From assembly GCA_054601695.1 (NCBI GenBank), contig BAAHQB010000030.1:434001-498000 (forward strand): a stretch of 64,000 bases of DNA, written 5' to 3'. A program made the translations under genes and the position numbers. How positions within the stretch are numbered: position 1 is the stretch's first letter; every line of letters begins with the position of its first letter. The notes under the pieces are model-generated. The model did not search any database. It was given only the letters and a program-made list of their open reading frames with translations, and was not told where the DNA came from. The DNA is from Amorphochlora amoebiformis. Taxonomy: Eukaryota > Cercozoa > Chlorarachniophyceae. Shown here one piece after another: positions 1-31,117 of the stretch.

Positions 1-66
1 GCCGTTGAAGATGCAGTGAAATGGAGAATTCCGCTCCCACCCATGGCTCTGCCCGAGGAGGACTAG
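1..66 (+). CDS. C-terminal end of an unidentified gene (partial)
   Basis: The window opens inside an open frame (frame 1) that reads 21 codons, ending in MALPEED, then TAG at 64-66. The codons are GC-rich compared with the AT-rich sequence that follows at once. That contrast, and the abrupt stop, suggest the last exon of a plus-strand gene that starts outside the window. The motif WRIPLPPMALPEED is not enough to name a family. This gene is convergent with NDUFV2 across an AT-rich spacer. Confidence 0.45.
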   Translation, partial: AVEDAVKWRIPLPPMALPEED

Positions 67-792
67 ATGAATCACCATAATCACGATGCAAAGTATATCT
101 AAACTCTGTAAAACTTAGCAAAAAGTTGAGCATTCAATGAGAAACGAATACGTATATGATGGAAATTTTTTTTTCTAGATATTATCTTATTACTATAAGT
201 ATTATCTACTAGTCTAGTCGATGGATGACATTCAGACATATCATCATACGGAATGCGACGACAGCACACATATTACATTTTTATGATATCATAGTATAAT
301 TACTAGATATATATTTGTTCACATATTTATACATATTATATATATATATATGTGATATATTGTACACACACACAAGATACATATACTATATCTAGTAGAT
401 ATATACTAGATATAACTCATGATCATCATATCTAGATCAGTAGATATAATGTTTTCACGATATCAAAAAAATTCAACAATTATAACATCATATGATATAT
501 ATTTATATATATGTATATAATATATATATATATGTACATACTAGACATATATATGTGTGTATATATGTGTGTATATGCATATATATACATGTATATGTGT
601 GTGTATGTATATGTGTGTGTTTATTTACGCACATTTTTAAAAATATATCTAGATTATATTTTCGATCGATATCGTTGACACGTGTGACATGATCGCGCCC
701 GCTGTGAAGCTCATGCACCGACGATTCCTCACAAACACTACGTCTAGTACGTATACTCCCGTCTTCAGGCGTTGCACTTATTCATCGATATC
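67..792. other. Convergent intergenic spacer, AT-rich with CTAG clusters
   Basis: No gene is visible between the partial plus-strand gene and the stop codon of NDUFV2. Positions 170-450 hold several CTAG tetramers in near-palindromic settings such as ATATCTAGTAGATATATACT. Positions 490-620 are TA/GT-rich. Short reading frames here are low-complexity (Y/I/V/H) translations of TA and CA/TG repeats, so I do not call them genes. Confidence 0.7.
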
Positions 793-2002
793 TCACGCTG
801 ATTCTGACGCCTTCTTCTCATCCATAGCTTTTTTGTCGGCAACCATCTTATCGATATCGAGAAACTCGGGAAATCCCGGTTCGGGACCTTTGAGAGAAGT
901 CTTTCCCAGAGGCCCTTCGCAAGTCTTAACGTGGTTTTGGTTACCTTCCTTGGGAGTCCCACCCGCCTTCCAGGTGTCGAGCAGAGCCTTCATGCTTTCT
1001 GGTGTGAGATGCTCCTGGGAATGATATGCTGTTAAACATCGATCGACAGATTGTTGTCAGTTGGTTGGAGACTCACGTAGAATTCCTTGTTGTTGACTTG
1101 GATCATAGGCGCGTTGACGCAGGCCCCAAGGCACTCGACCTCCGTGAGCGTGAAGAGGCCGTCAGGGGTGGTCTCTGGAGAATATAAATCGTATCAACCC
1201 GGATATTCTTTCCCCCTGTAGTTTTCTTCCCAAGTTGTATCGTACCTCCCTCTCCGATCTTCAGCTCGTCCATAACGACCTTCTTGATCGTCTCGGCTCC
1301 ACAGCCAGCAACCATGCATGGAGTCGTGCCGCACAGCTGTATATGGTACTTGCCAACAGGCTCGCGGTTAAACATAGTGTAGAAGGTAGCAACTTCGTAC
1401 ACGTTCATGGGCGGAACCTCTAGAAGCTGCAAGAGGGGAGTGAGGCAAACTCGCTGGGGTATATGCGTGTTAAAATTGCATACATGTTTCATGACCAACC
1501 TCAGCGATTTTGTTCATCGCCGCGAGCGTGAGCCAGTTTCCAGCGCCTTCTTGCTCTTGAGCAATGTACTGAGGTACACAGACAGGAAGGATAGTCACTT
1601 AGGGGGGGAAGGGGCAGATACGAGTGGAATTGAAGTGAATATAAACCAGAAGAGGGATGGTGGCTGATGCTTTGTATTGGGGTGGGAATTTCTTGAGGAC
1701 AATCTCTATCTCCTTCTTTGACTCCGCGGTAAACTCGAACTTCGTTTCCAGATTATTAATATCTGTGTGTCGGTGCTGCATAGTTGGGAGGGATAATTAA
1801 GGTTAGAGAGTACTTCAGGAGCGAGTTGCGCATAAAAGCTGGTTTACCTGGACAATCCCTGCGCTGAATTGACGGATCGGCATGGTCTACAAGCATGCAA
1901 AACTGTCATCTGAGAAAACTGAAGAGGTCTTTCGATTAATTCTAGTTTCATTTTTACGCGAGCTGCCCCAAAGGCTCTACGAAAGGCTGTCAGTCGCTGC
2001 AT
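793..2002 (-). CDS. NDUFV2: NADH:ubiquinone oxidoreductase 24-kDa subunit (complex I, 2Fe-2S), mitochondrial
   Basis: Seven exons on the minus strand, in coding order: 2002-1958, 1886-1848, 1775-1647, 1568-1500, 1426-1246, 1174-1077, 1014-793. Together they are 783 nt, phase-consistent, giving 260 aa. Introns are 61-79 bp with GT-AG ends. The protein starts [15 protein letters not shown], an Arg-rich, acid-free mitochondrial presequence. Next come [19 protein letters not shown] and the family hallmark [16 protein letters not shown]. The four 2Fe-2S ligands are Cys126 and Cys131 (CGTTPC) and Cys169 and Cys173 (CLGAC). The tail [12 protein letters not shown] matches the usual C terminus. In the family this subunit passes electrons within the NADH-oxidising module of complex I at the inner mitochondrial membrane. 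It is compact and free of TA repeats, unlike its neighbours. The start codon is 97 bp from that of the divergent CNOT10-like gene. Confidence 0.95.
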
Positions 2003-2099
2003 GGACGGCTGCCCTTGTCTGTCTGTGGACCCAAAAGCCGCGTTATTACTTCCCCGAGTTATTGTTTTCATTTTTCTCGTCGATACTTTTTCGGCACCA
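2003..2099. promoter_or_regulatory. Shared divergent promoter region, NDUFV2 / CNOT10-like
   Basis: Only 97 bp separate the ATG of NDUFV2 (minus) from the preferred ATG of the CNOT10-like gene (plus, 2100). The interval must hold both 5' untranslated regions and any core promoter. It has a T-rich stretch (about 2061-2092) but no TATA box or other motif I can name. An in-frame upstream ATG at 2001 would overlap the first NDUFV2 exon, so I prefer 2100. That this is a bidirectional promoter is inferred from spacing alone. Confidence 0.5.
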
Positions 2100-14711
<12,612 letters not shown>

Positions 14712-15040
14712 TGTAGAGAACGACTCGCTAGCTCAGGCTTAATTGTTAATTTGTATTAATCTCAGTAGGATATTTTTAACATGTGTCAATTGCAAATTAA
14801 TTTTCTTTCAGTGATTCGACAAAGTAATAATCGACAAAGTAATAATACTCTAGATACTACACGTACGACAAACTTTCTAGTTTTGATACAATTAAGCAGA
14901 AGGTGCTGGAAGTTAGCTACATGTATAAAGTTCTTAGGTACGTATTCAACGGTATGTGCGTACGTGTGTCTAGTATGATACGTTGGTATACAGTACGTAT
15001 CTGGTTTCTTTTTATGGTATAACGTATATGGAACGTACGC

Positions 15041-15310
15041 GTTGAAATAATAACAAAGGTTGAGTACTAATGAGTGGCATTGAGTGCTATGCATGCTATT
15101 GCATGTACGACGTACACGTTCACGTGTACGATTATATATATATATATATATATTATAATATATATATATATATATACAAAAAATATATATATATATATAT
15201 AATCGTACACGGTACACGTGAACGTGTATGTCGTACTGTCTCGTACATGCAATAGCATGCATAACACTCAATGCCACTCATTAGTACTCAACCTTTGTTA
15301 TTATTTCAAC
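15041..15310. repeat. 270-bp near-perfect inverted repeat (giant hairpin / foldback element)
   Basis: The left arm starts GTTGAAATAATAACAAAGG at 15041. The right arm ends with its reverse complement, CCTTTGTTATTATTTCAAC, at 15310. Arms of about 110 bp match nearly base for base, with a few small indels and one C/T difference. They meet at a TA-rich centre around 15135-15200. Longer words shared as reverse complements include GAGTGGCATTGAGTG and ATGCATGCTATTGCATGTAC. No transposase is present. It could be a foldback or MITE-like element, or a structured 3' boundary between convergent genes. Confidence 0.92.
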
Positions 15311-15654
15311 GGTACGTACGTATTCTTGCATTGTGTTACTATACGTATGTATACGTTGGAAAATACAGTATACGTATCTGGTTTCTGTTTATGGTATAAC
15401 GTGTATGGAATACAAACGTTGTACGTACGTGTGTGGTGTACCATACGTACGTATTCTTGCATTGTGTTACTATGATGTCCATTAACATATGTGTAGATAT
15501 GTTACATGACTTACATCATATGTACAGATACGCATATGTACTTTACATATAGTACGTAACTGTACGTTTACTGCTTATACGTATAGGATATATGTATGTT
15601 TGCATCACGTCGTATACACAGTAAGACAGTACACATAGCGTCAACAATCTCCTC

Positions 15655-15930
15655 GTGATCTAGAACTTGAACTACTCCTAGACTCGTATCTCTAAAGTCT
15701 AAGCGATTCATATCTAGCATATCCTAGTATATATCCTCTAGATCCTAGACGCTAGATCTAGTAGATAGTAGATATACTCTAGATCTAGTAGATAGGTCTA
15801 GTAGGTAGAGTAGGCCGTATAGCTAGTATAAATCGGATCTGGTAGCTCAGATTCTACTAGTCTAGAATCTAGATAGTATATTCTCTCTAGAAATCCGTCA
15901 CTACAGCTTAGTGAATATTAAGTTATTAAC
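15655..15930. repeat. CTAG-rich intergenic block
   Basis: Roughly 15 or more CTAG tetramers occur here, many in the longer words AGATCTAGTAGATAG and CTCTAGATCCTAG. Random sequence of this composition would give about one or two. Similar blocks occur at about 170-450, 28970-29260, 30090-30210 and 63230-63420, all in spacers and none in the introns I inspected. Confidence 0.75.
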
Positions 15931-16085
15931 TAGATTAGGTCACCGCCTGGGACAATTAATTACCCAATAAGTCAGCACCGCGTACTAGATCTTAAAGTAG
16001 ATAGCATAACTAACTGGTTAATTAACTTACAATATAAAATGTAATCAAGTCTAGCAAGTGTATTGGTGTTCCGATCTTTAACAGC

Positions 16086-22828
<6,743 letters not shown>

Positions 22829-22972
22829 CGAGGCCGGATATGGATTTGTTCAGTGTGTAGACAGAGATATCGTGAAGATATCTATTTGATATAAGGTGTT
22901 TGACACGTGTCTTGTGGAGACACGTGTCATGGCTCTCGTTCCTGACAGCCTGTTCTTCCCCCCCCCCTTCGC
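22829..22972. promoter_or_regulatory. Divergent promoter region with paired CACGTG palindromes
   Basis: There are 144 bp between the E2 ATG (minus) and the best ATG of the next gene (plus, 22973). The middle holds a perfect inverted repeat at 22901-22929: TGACACGTGTC, a 7-bp spacer, then GACACGTGTCA. Each arm is itself centred on CACGTG, the core bound by many bHLH and bZIP factors. A further palindromic-looking ATATCGTGAAGATATC lies at 22867-22882 and a C-tract at 22957-22968. Regulatory function is inferred from position and symmetry. Confidence 0.6.
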
Positions 22973-23328
22973 ATGCTGCTAGAGCTTTTCGCAGTTATAA
23001 TAGCCTCCGTTCGATCAGAGGGTACGGCTAGGGACTTCCACCCGAGGTTGTCAAAGGGGAGGCGTTTCGGGGGGCCCTACGTGTGCGGTTCGGCGATGTC
23101 CACGCTCCACAGGCTTCGGGGGGCCGGCATGACGTCGCCTTGGGAGGACTTTGAAGAGGTTAGGGTTGGATACGGGGGGAGATTCAAACAAACAAGGGTT
23201 AGGGGTATATTTAAACGTTCATACGAATTTAATCGAGGGTTAGAGGAGATGTGAGGGTCAGTTCCCTTGAGTGTTCACATTGTATTTCACACATATAGAT
23301 ATGTATGTATGCGCATATACATACATAC

Positions 23329-23373
<45 letters not shown>

Positions 23374-23445
23374 GTATGTATATGTATGTATTTGTATACA
23401 TATCTATATATATAGAATATATATATATATATATATAAATATATG

Positions 23446-23496
<51 letters not shown>

Positions 23497-23506
23497 ATAA
23501 TACATA

Positions 23507-23580
<74 letters not shown>

Positions 23581-23594
23581 CATACACACACACA

Positions 23595-23633
<39 letters not shown>

Positions 23634-23674
23634 GATGCATACACACACACACGCACATATATATACATATATAT

Positions 23675-23713
<39 letters not shown>

Positions 23714-24228
23714 TATATATAAATATAATATAATATATGTCGACAGCTGACGACCCCAATCGGTCAGTATGGATCGGTTTACTATATGGATGCCATTCCA
23801 AATGAGGACGCAGACTGGTAGATTCCAAGTGATGTGAATGGGTGTTGAAGACTTGATATTATTACTATTAGATCTCATCTCTCGTTTATGCAATTATATG
23901 CCTATTTTCAAATATATATATATAGATATATATATGTTCTGAGTTAATTTAATTTATGTACACATTTATGTATGAAAATATTCATACAAAAATATATATG
24001 TATACATGTATATACATACCTATATATACATATATATATATATATATAATATATATATATATAAGTAATACACGCAGGACATATGAAGTAATGTTTATCC
24101 CTCTCGACGACAACCCTGTGATTGCAAAAAATGTTAACGTCACTATACGGAGGTATATAATTAAATATATATATATATATATATATATATTATTATTATT
24201 ATATAGAAATACATATAAATATACATTC

Positions 24229-24268
<40 letters not shown>

Positions 24269-24395
24269 ATGTGTGCAATATAACATATATATATTTATAT
24301 ATATATGCGTGTGTGCGTACATAAGTGTATATGTGATATATATATATATATATATATTACACATATTAATTATATATATATATATATATATGAAA

Positions 24396-24430
<35 letters not shown>

Positions 24431-24524
24431 CATATAATATAATATGTGTATATATATATGTATGTGTAAATATGTGTGTATATGTATACATGCACATATT
24501 CGTATATTTTATATATACATCTAC

Positions 24525-24579
<55 letters not shown>

Positions 24580-24750
24580 GATATATATATATATATATAT
24601 ATATGTACGTATAAAAATAGATATATTTTCATATTTTTCATATTTAAATACATATATATATATATATATTATATATATATATATAAAATACATATATATA
24701 TAGCACATATATATATATATGTGTGTACATATAAATATATATATATATAC

Positions 24751-24789
<39 letters not shown>

Positions 24790-24851
24790 ACGTATGTAAT
24801 CGTAAAAATACGTTACATATCTTCATACACATATGTATATATGTATATATG

Positions 24852-24899
<48 letters not shown>

Positions 24900-24929
24900 T
24901 ATTTTTATACATACATAAATACATAATTA

Positions 24930-25017
<88 letters not shown>

Positions 25018-25055
25018 TACGTGAGCGTGTGTATATTATATTAAGTTTATATATA

Positions 25056-25097
<42 letters not shown>

Positions 25098-25502
25098 GAT
25101 ATATTTATTATATGCATATACATATATGCATATGTAAATGTATATTACATATATATTGGTAACAATATATCATATACATACATATAGAGACTTGCATAGA
25201 ACTGGCTGTTTGTATACACATATACACGTACATATATATATATGTGTACATATATATTATATATGTATATATATATATATACATATATATATATTATGTA
25301 TATACGTATATATATGTATATAAATATATCTATACTACTACATATGTAAATAAATACTACCACATATATGTAAATATATAGTAACAATATATCATATACA
25401 TATAGAAACTGGCTGTTTGTGAGCTACCAGCGAGAGGGGTCGTCTAACGCTACTGTTGTACTTAATTCTACTCATTTCACATTTATATTTACATATTCTG
25501 TA

Positions 25503-25563
<61 letters not shown>

Positions 25564-25632
25564 AACGTATATTCTTTATATAAATAGATTTGTGTAGATA
25601 TATATATATATATATATAATATATGTATACAA

Positions 25633-25668
<36 letters not shown>

Positions 25669-25729
25669 GTGTATATATATGTGTGTAGATATAGTGTATA
25701 CTATGTTTTTTTGATAGATATATTAACAA

Positions 25730-25764
<35 letters not shown>

Positions 25765-25878
25765 ATATAAATACATACATATCTATGAATGTACATACAC
25801 ATATACGTAACTATTATGTATACTATTTATAATTTGTATAATTTATAGTTGCACATACATATCTTTACATATTTATTT

Positions 25879-25911
<33 letters not shown>

Positions 25912-26032
25912 GTATGTATATATCATATATATATATATATATGTTCTTAAATAGGTATTATGTGATCGACAACTCCACCGAACAGTTCAACCAAAGCTAA
26001 CCCAACCAATATAATATATATATATATATATG

Positions 26033-26094
<62 letters not shown>

Positions 26095-26513
26095 CGAAAG
26101 ATACATAACAAATAAATATATATATATATTTAATACAACTTGATATAATATAACGCATATAAATATATATATATATATATACATAAATATATACCCACTT
26201 ATATATTACATACATACACACATACACATACACATACATCTACATACATATACAAGTCCATAATACATGTATAAAACAATCCTAACCCTAATTCTAACCC
26301 TATAATGAACTCGTATCCACAGTCTAGCCTAAGCATAAGGTAAGCATTGACACGTGTATCAGGTCACCGTGGAGGACTCCTATTGGGACGTGGACCGATT
26401 TTTTGACGGTAAAACTTGAATAAATCTTGTCAAATGCATGTTATTATGTATGTCTAAATTATTTTAATATATGTGTATGTGTTTATATGAATAATATATG
26501 TGTGTATATTATA

Positions 26514-26546
<33 letters not shown>

Positions 26547-26710
26547 GCATATATATTATATTTTTATGTATATATAATTTATGTTTTATATATATATATA
26601 TATATATGATTTATGTTTGAATATATATATATATATATATATATATTGCGTGTTTGTTAACCACACTTCTACTAAGGAAGAGGCTGTAACAGCAACCAAT
26701 GTATATACGC

Positions 26711-26747
<37 letters not shown>

Positions 26748-26926
26748 CATATATATATATATGTATATATATAATATACATAAATATCTATTCATGTATA
26801 CATACATATATATACATATATATTATAGTATAAATATACATATATATATTATAAATATACATATATATATATATATATTTAGTAAATATATATGTATATA
26901 TATACATATATATGTGTGTGTATTCA

Positions 26927-26970
<44 letters not shown>

Positions 26971-27986
26971 TATATATATGAAATATATATATATATATAT
27001 ATGTAAATCTATATCTATATATATGTGTATGTATATGTATGTATATATCTGCATATGGGCATACACATTTTTAACTCAAGTCATAAAATATGTAAGAAAA
27101 ACATGTTACTAATGACTCTTAGTTAGGTATTGCTATGTTATGATCTAATGAGTGTTTTTTTTTTATTACGTGCATATATATAAATGGATATACATATGTA
27201 TGTATCACATAAATGCGATTACCCGCCAAGGTAGAGTGATAGGAATAGCTCATGGCTAGGGTTAGGGTTTGGGTTAGGGTTAGAGCGAGCTAGGTTTAGG
27301 ATTAGGGTTAGGGTTAGGTTTAGCGTTAGGGTTAGGGTTAGGTTAGGGCAAATGCATACATTTTACAAACACGTTTACATGTGTAGATATCTATAGATAT
27401 GTATATATATATATATATATATATATGTACATATATACATAATATATATATACATATATATATACATGTTATGCGTGTCCACGCACACAAGAAGTATATA
27501 ATATTCTGATGATAGCGAGAAAAGGCATTCGAGTGTGTCTTCGGAAGGAGGATGCTACATGGATATGGGTTGCCGGATTCAAGGTTGTAGAATTGTAATA
27601 TTCGAGATATATTCGTGAATTATATATATTATATTATAAATATATATATATATATATATGTACGGAATATGCATATATGTACATTTAGGAACATGTGTTT
27701 CCGGATTCAAGGTTGTAGAATTGTAATATTAGAATTATATTCGTGAAGGATTTTATTATGTTATATATATATATATATACATATATATATAGATATATAC
27801 GGTATATGAATATGTACATTTAGGGATATGGGTTTCGGAAGGGTTATACATATTATGTTATAAATATATGTATGTATACGTATACGGTATATGCACATGT
27901 ACAGATAGATATATTCGTACTTACATGTACTTAAAATATACACATTTATATGTACTTGTTACATACATACATTCATGCATATATAT

Positions 27987-28017
<31 letters not shown>

Positions 28018-28339
28018 TATAATATATTCGAACATACATAATACATACATATACATATATATATATATACATACATATTTCTATATATACGTATTTGAAA
28101 TATACATATGAATTCATAAATACAGGTGAACATTCATATAATGATATATAGATATACATACATACATACATACATACATACATACATACATACATACATA
28201 CATACACAAGGAGGAGGAAATTCGAAAGTTTGGACAGAAGGAAGCGGACTTATTCGATGGCGCGAACGTGTATCGGAAACCTCCTCTTGAGCCGAAAAAA
28301 AGAACTCGGTATCAAAAATATCGCGGTGTGAGGAGATAA
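22973..28339 (+). CDS. Unrecognised multi-exon protein with signal-like N terminus
   Basis: Well-supported exons: 22973-23158, 23747-23817, 24078-24152, then 25955 onward. They read [17 protein letters not shown] (signal-like), [49 protein letters not shown] and [14 protein letters not shown]. The last of these runs into TAA at about 26000 with no clear GT donor. Further likely exons are 26363-26408 ([15 protein letters not shown]), 26681-26700 (EAVTATN), about 27519-27595 ([20 protein letters not shown] in one frame) and a last exon 28211-28339 ([20 protein letters not shown], then a basic tail to TAA). The frame joining the last exons is unresolved, so it could be two genes. Possible N-glycosylation sites are NVT, NST and NQS. 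I do not recognise the family. Intron 1 begins GTTAGGGTTGG. Confidence 0.5.
24938..25012. repeat. Uninterrupted TA tract
   Basis: About 75 bp of pure TA within the large intron (24153-25954) of the unrecognised plus-strand gene. The whole intron is TA/CATA/TGTA microsatellite with no coding island I can support. Confidence 0.9.
27250..27350 (+). repeat. Interstitial TTAGGG telomere-like array
   Basis: A short degenerate run of TTAGGG units with variants TTTGGG, TTAGCG and TTAGAG, on the plus strand. It lies inside the intron region of the unrecognised plus-strand gene. Genes on both sides show this is interstitial, not a chromosome end. Confidence 0.9.
27555..27760 (+). repeat. Duplicated exon edge (3' end of a likely exon)
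   Basis: CCGGATTCAAGGTTGTAGAA followed by TTGTAATATT appears at about 27574 and again at about 27700, separated by a TA tract. A further shorter remnant (ATTTAGGGATATGGGTTTC) lies at about 27819. The first copy ends a likely exon with a GTTGTA donor. The second keeps the donor but lacks most of the exon body. Confidence 0.75.
28155..28207. repeat. (CATA)n microsatellite just before the last exon
   Basis: About 12 units of CATA run to within a few bases of the 3' splice site CACAAG at 28205-28210. The tract is pyrimidine-poor, so this exon boundary is unusual if it is used. Confidence 0.85.
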
Positions 28340-28368
28340 CAGCGCTGCGATAAGAGTTTAATATTAAT

Positions 28369-28412
<44 letters not shown>

Positions 28413-28489
28413 CAAGTTCTAGAAGTATGTTTGTTAGATGGCAGATTTAAAACAACTTTTTAGACCGTGTATTACACGATCGATGTATG

Positions 28490-28528
<39 letters not shown>

Positions 28529-28603
28529 TGGTGATCTAGCTGGATGTGTGTATGTATGTATATGTATGTGTATATGTACATGCACACACACACACACAAA
28601 TAT

Positions 28604-28656
<53 letters not shown>

Positions 28657-28702
28657 CCGTATTATACGATCGATATGTTCTCATGGTGATCTAGCTGGAT
28701 AT

Positions 28703-28755
<53 letters not shown>

Positions 28756-28834
28756 GTGGGTGTGTGTGTACATACATATTGACTGGATCGAACATACTAG
28801 TGTATATACACACCTATACATTGCACATACACAC

Positions 28835-28872
<38 letters not shown>

Positions 28873-28877
28873 GCTAG

Positions 28878-28940
<63 letters not shown>

Positions 28941-30038
28941 ATCTGGAATAACGTGTAATATAGAGCCCTGTGATTTAGCTAGAAACTACATGTATTACAT
29001 GTATATCTGATGACCAAGTACAGACGTAGGGCCAGCTTGTACGGACATTGTTCTAGCAGTACGTCAATTATAATTGTAATCATGACACCAGATACATACA
29101 CATTAACTAGATTAATTAGCTACATTAGCCTGGCATATGCATAATTCTCGACTATAATTGATATCTATCATAGTAATTATATAAATATAAACTTATAGTA
29201 CATTGTATATATGTGTGTATACTAGTGAGTAGATCTAGATATACTCTAGATACTATATGAAGTATTGTCTATTGATATCATGGTTCATGATCAAGACGAT
29301 ATAGGTCATATGTATATTGGCTTTTAATCGTACAGTAAATTAATTGTATCGTTACGTGTAGCTGGCTCTTCTTATAGCCTGCAGGCGCATGTACGCATGC
29401 GCATGTACGCATGCGCATGTACGCATACGCATGTACGCATGCGCATGTACGCATACGCATGTACGCATACGCATGTCGCATGTACGCATACGCATGTACG
29501 CATGAGCATGTACGCATGCGCACGCATACGTACATGTACGTATCTGGTATGATGATCATGACATGGCACGCCAATGGTGAAATCACCGTCTACGTACGTA
29601 CTACCGTCTTAGTTTCCTAAATAGTAAGTTTGAGTCAGTCTACTGCGTGCGTTCATTGTATGAATATGAGTCATAATATGACTAGTGATTAGTAAAGTTA
29701 CATACGTATCCTAGTCTCTAGAGTCTGGGGTGCGATAGCGAGCTTATTGATAATAAGTTTACTCGTGAGTCGTGATTATTCGAGCGTTGTTATTACAATG
29801 TGTTCAATTTATGTACATACGTAAAACTACACACGTATTGCATGAGTACAAAATCTGGGAACTAGACGAAATATTCTTGTACCGGTTTAAACGTATATAC
29901 GTACATGTATAAAGTTTAATATGTTTGAATTATACAACCGTTAAAGGGACAATGATTGCAACACATAATATTTTCCAGTAAACTCACAAATGATGTATCA
30001 TGAACATATATACAATATATATATATATATGTATATGT

Positions 30039-30080
<42 letters not shown>

Positions 30081-30385
30081 TAATTACTGTGGCCTACAAG
30101 ATCTATACAAGATCTAGAGGATATATATCTAGATATATACATCTATATTCTAGATATTAGCACTCCAGCTGCACATAGATTTAATCTAGTTAATATCGTC
30201 AATAATATTAGTCTATATATACGAAGTTTTTATGTTAATATTATCAACTTCCGTGAATTCAATGTGAATGTGAATCGCTCCGAGTAGACTTTTTTTACGT
30301 TAACGTTAGCCAGTTAGATGATTGCCGCGCAATTGCATACGTCTAGCACGACAACAAACAACCCCCGGCCGGGCCGGGACTGACT

Positions 30386-30423
<38 letters not shown>

Positions 30424-30432
30424 GATGACATT
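28340..30432. other. Convergent intergenic spacer, unknown gene / GH18
   Basis: No gene seen. TA tracts fill 28370-28930, where a unit TTAGACCG..ATTACACGATCGAT / GGTGATCTAGCTGGAT is duplicated at about 28459-28540 and 28652-28702. From 28940 the sequence is unique, with CTAG blocks (28970-29260, 30090-30210) and the 14-bp tandem repeat at 29394-29530. A GC-rich CCCCGGCCGGGCCGGGAC lies at about 30363-30380. Confidence 0.7.
29394..29530. repeat. 14-bp alternating purine-pyrimidine tandem repeat
   Basis: About ten units of GCATGTACGCATGC/A type. Nearly every step alternates purine and pyrimidine, and GCATGC, GTAC and TGCGCA palindromes are built in. Alternating GC/AC/AT sequence of this kind is a classic candidate for left-handed Z-DNA or cruciforms. 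It gives spurious reading frames rich in Met, Arg, Tyr, Ala, His and Cys on both strands. Confidence 0.92.
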
Positions 30433-30555
30433 TCAAGACCTTACTTTGAAAACGGTATTTAGTTCTTTCGCAAATGATACCGTTGTCTGTGTGCCATTTA
30501 CTTTTCCACCTGATGGTATTTTGACGATTGTATTTGCGGACATAGATACATATGG

Positions 30556-30593
<38 letters not shown>

Positions 30594-30803
30594 GTATATA
30601 TTATGTATATATATAGATGTATATATATATATGTATTTCATGTATATGTATGTATATTTATTTGTATATGTATTGTACATTTATACATATATATATATAT
30701 ATATATTTATATATATTGTATGTCTACATATGGTTATACATATGTGTGGGTATCTTTGTACATGTATGTGTAAATGTACATGTGTATGTACTATGTGTAT
30801 ATG

Positions 30804-30835
<32 letters not shown>

Positions 30836-31085
30836 CATGTAAATGTATGTGTATATGTATATGTGTCTAAACGTACATGTTAGCGTATGTATATGTGAAT
30901 GTCTCTCCCCCTCTAACTCTCTCCCCCTCTCTCTCTCTCTCCTCCCCTCTCTCCTCCCCTCTCTCCTCCCCTCTCCTCCCCCTCTCTCCCCCCCTCTCTC
31001 TCTCCCTCTCTCTCTCCCTCTCTCTCTCCCTCTCTCTCTCTCCCCCCCTCTCTCTCTCTCTCTCTCCCCCCCTCTCTCTCTCCCC

Positions 31086-31117
<32 letters not shown>

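Larger units (their letters stand above)
14713..16085. other. Convergent intergenic spacer, CNOT10 / PDC-E2
   Basis: No gene is visible between the CNOT10 stop (14711) and the E2 stop (16086). The spacer contains a large inverted repeat (15041-15310). It also has direct repeats around it: TATCTGGTTTCT followed by TTTATGGTATAACGT at about 14998 and 15376, and ACGTACGTATTCTTGCATTG at about 15312 and 15443. A CTAG-rich block lies at 15655-15930. TA tracts are almost absent outside the hairpin centre, so composition differs sharply from the introns on both sides. Confidence 0.75.

Noticed and set aside
28466-28655. Transposable element around the duplicated GATCTAGCTGGAT segment
   Set aside because: Only a short duplicated segment between TA tracts is visible, with no terminal repeats or coding capacity, so it fits the general TA-linked duplication pattern.
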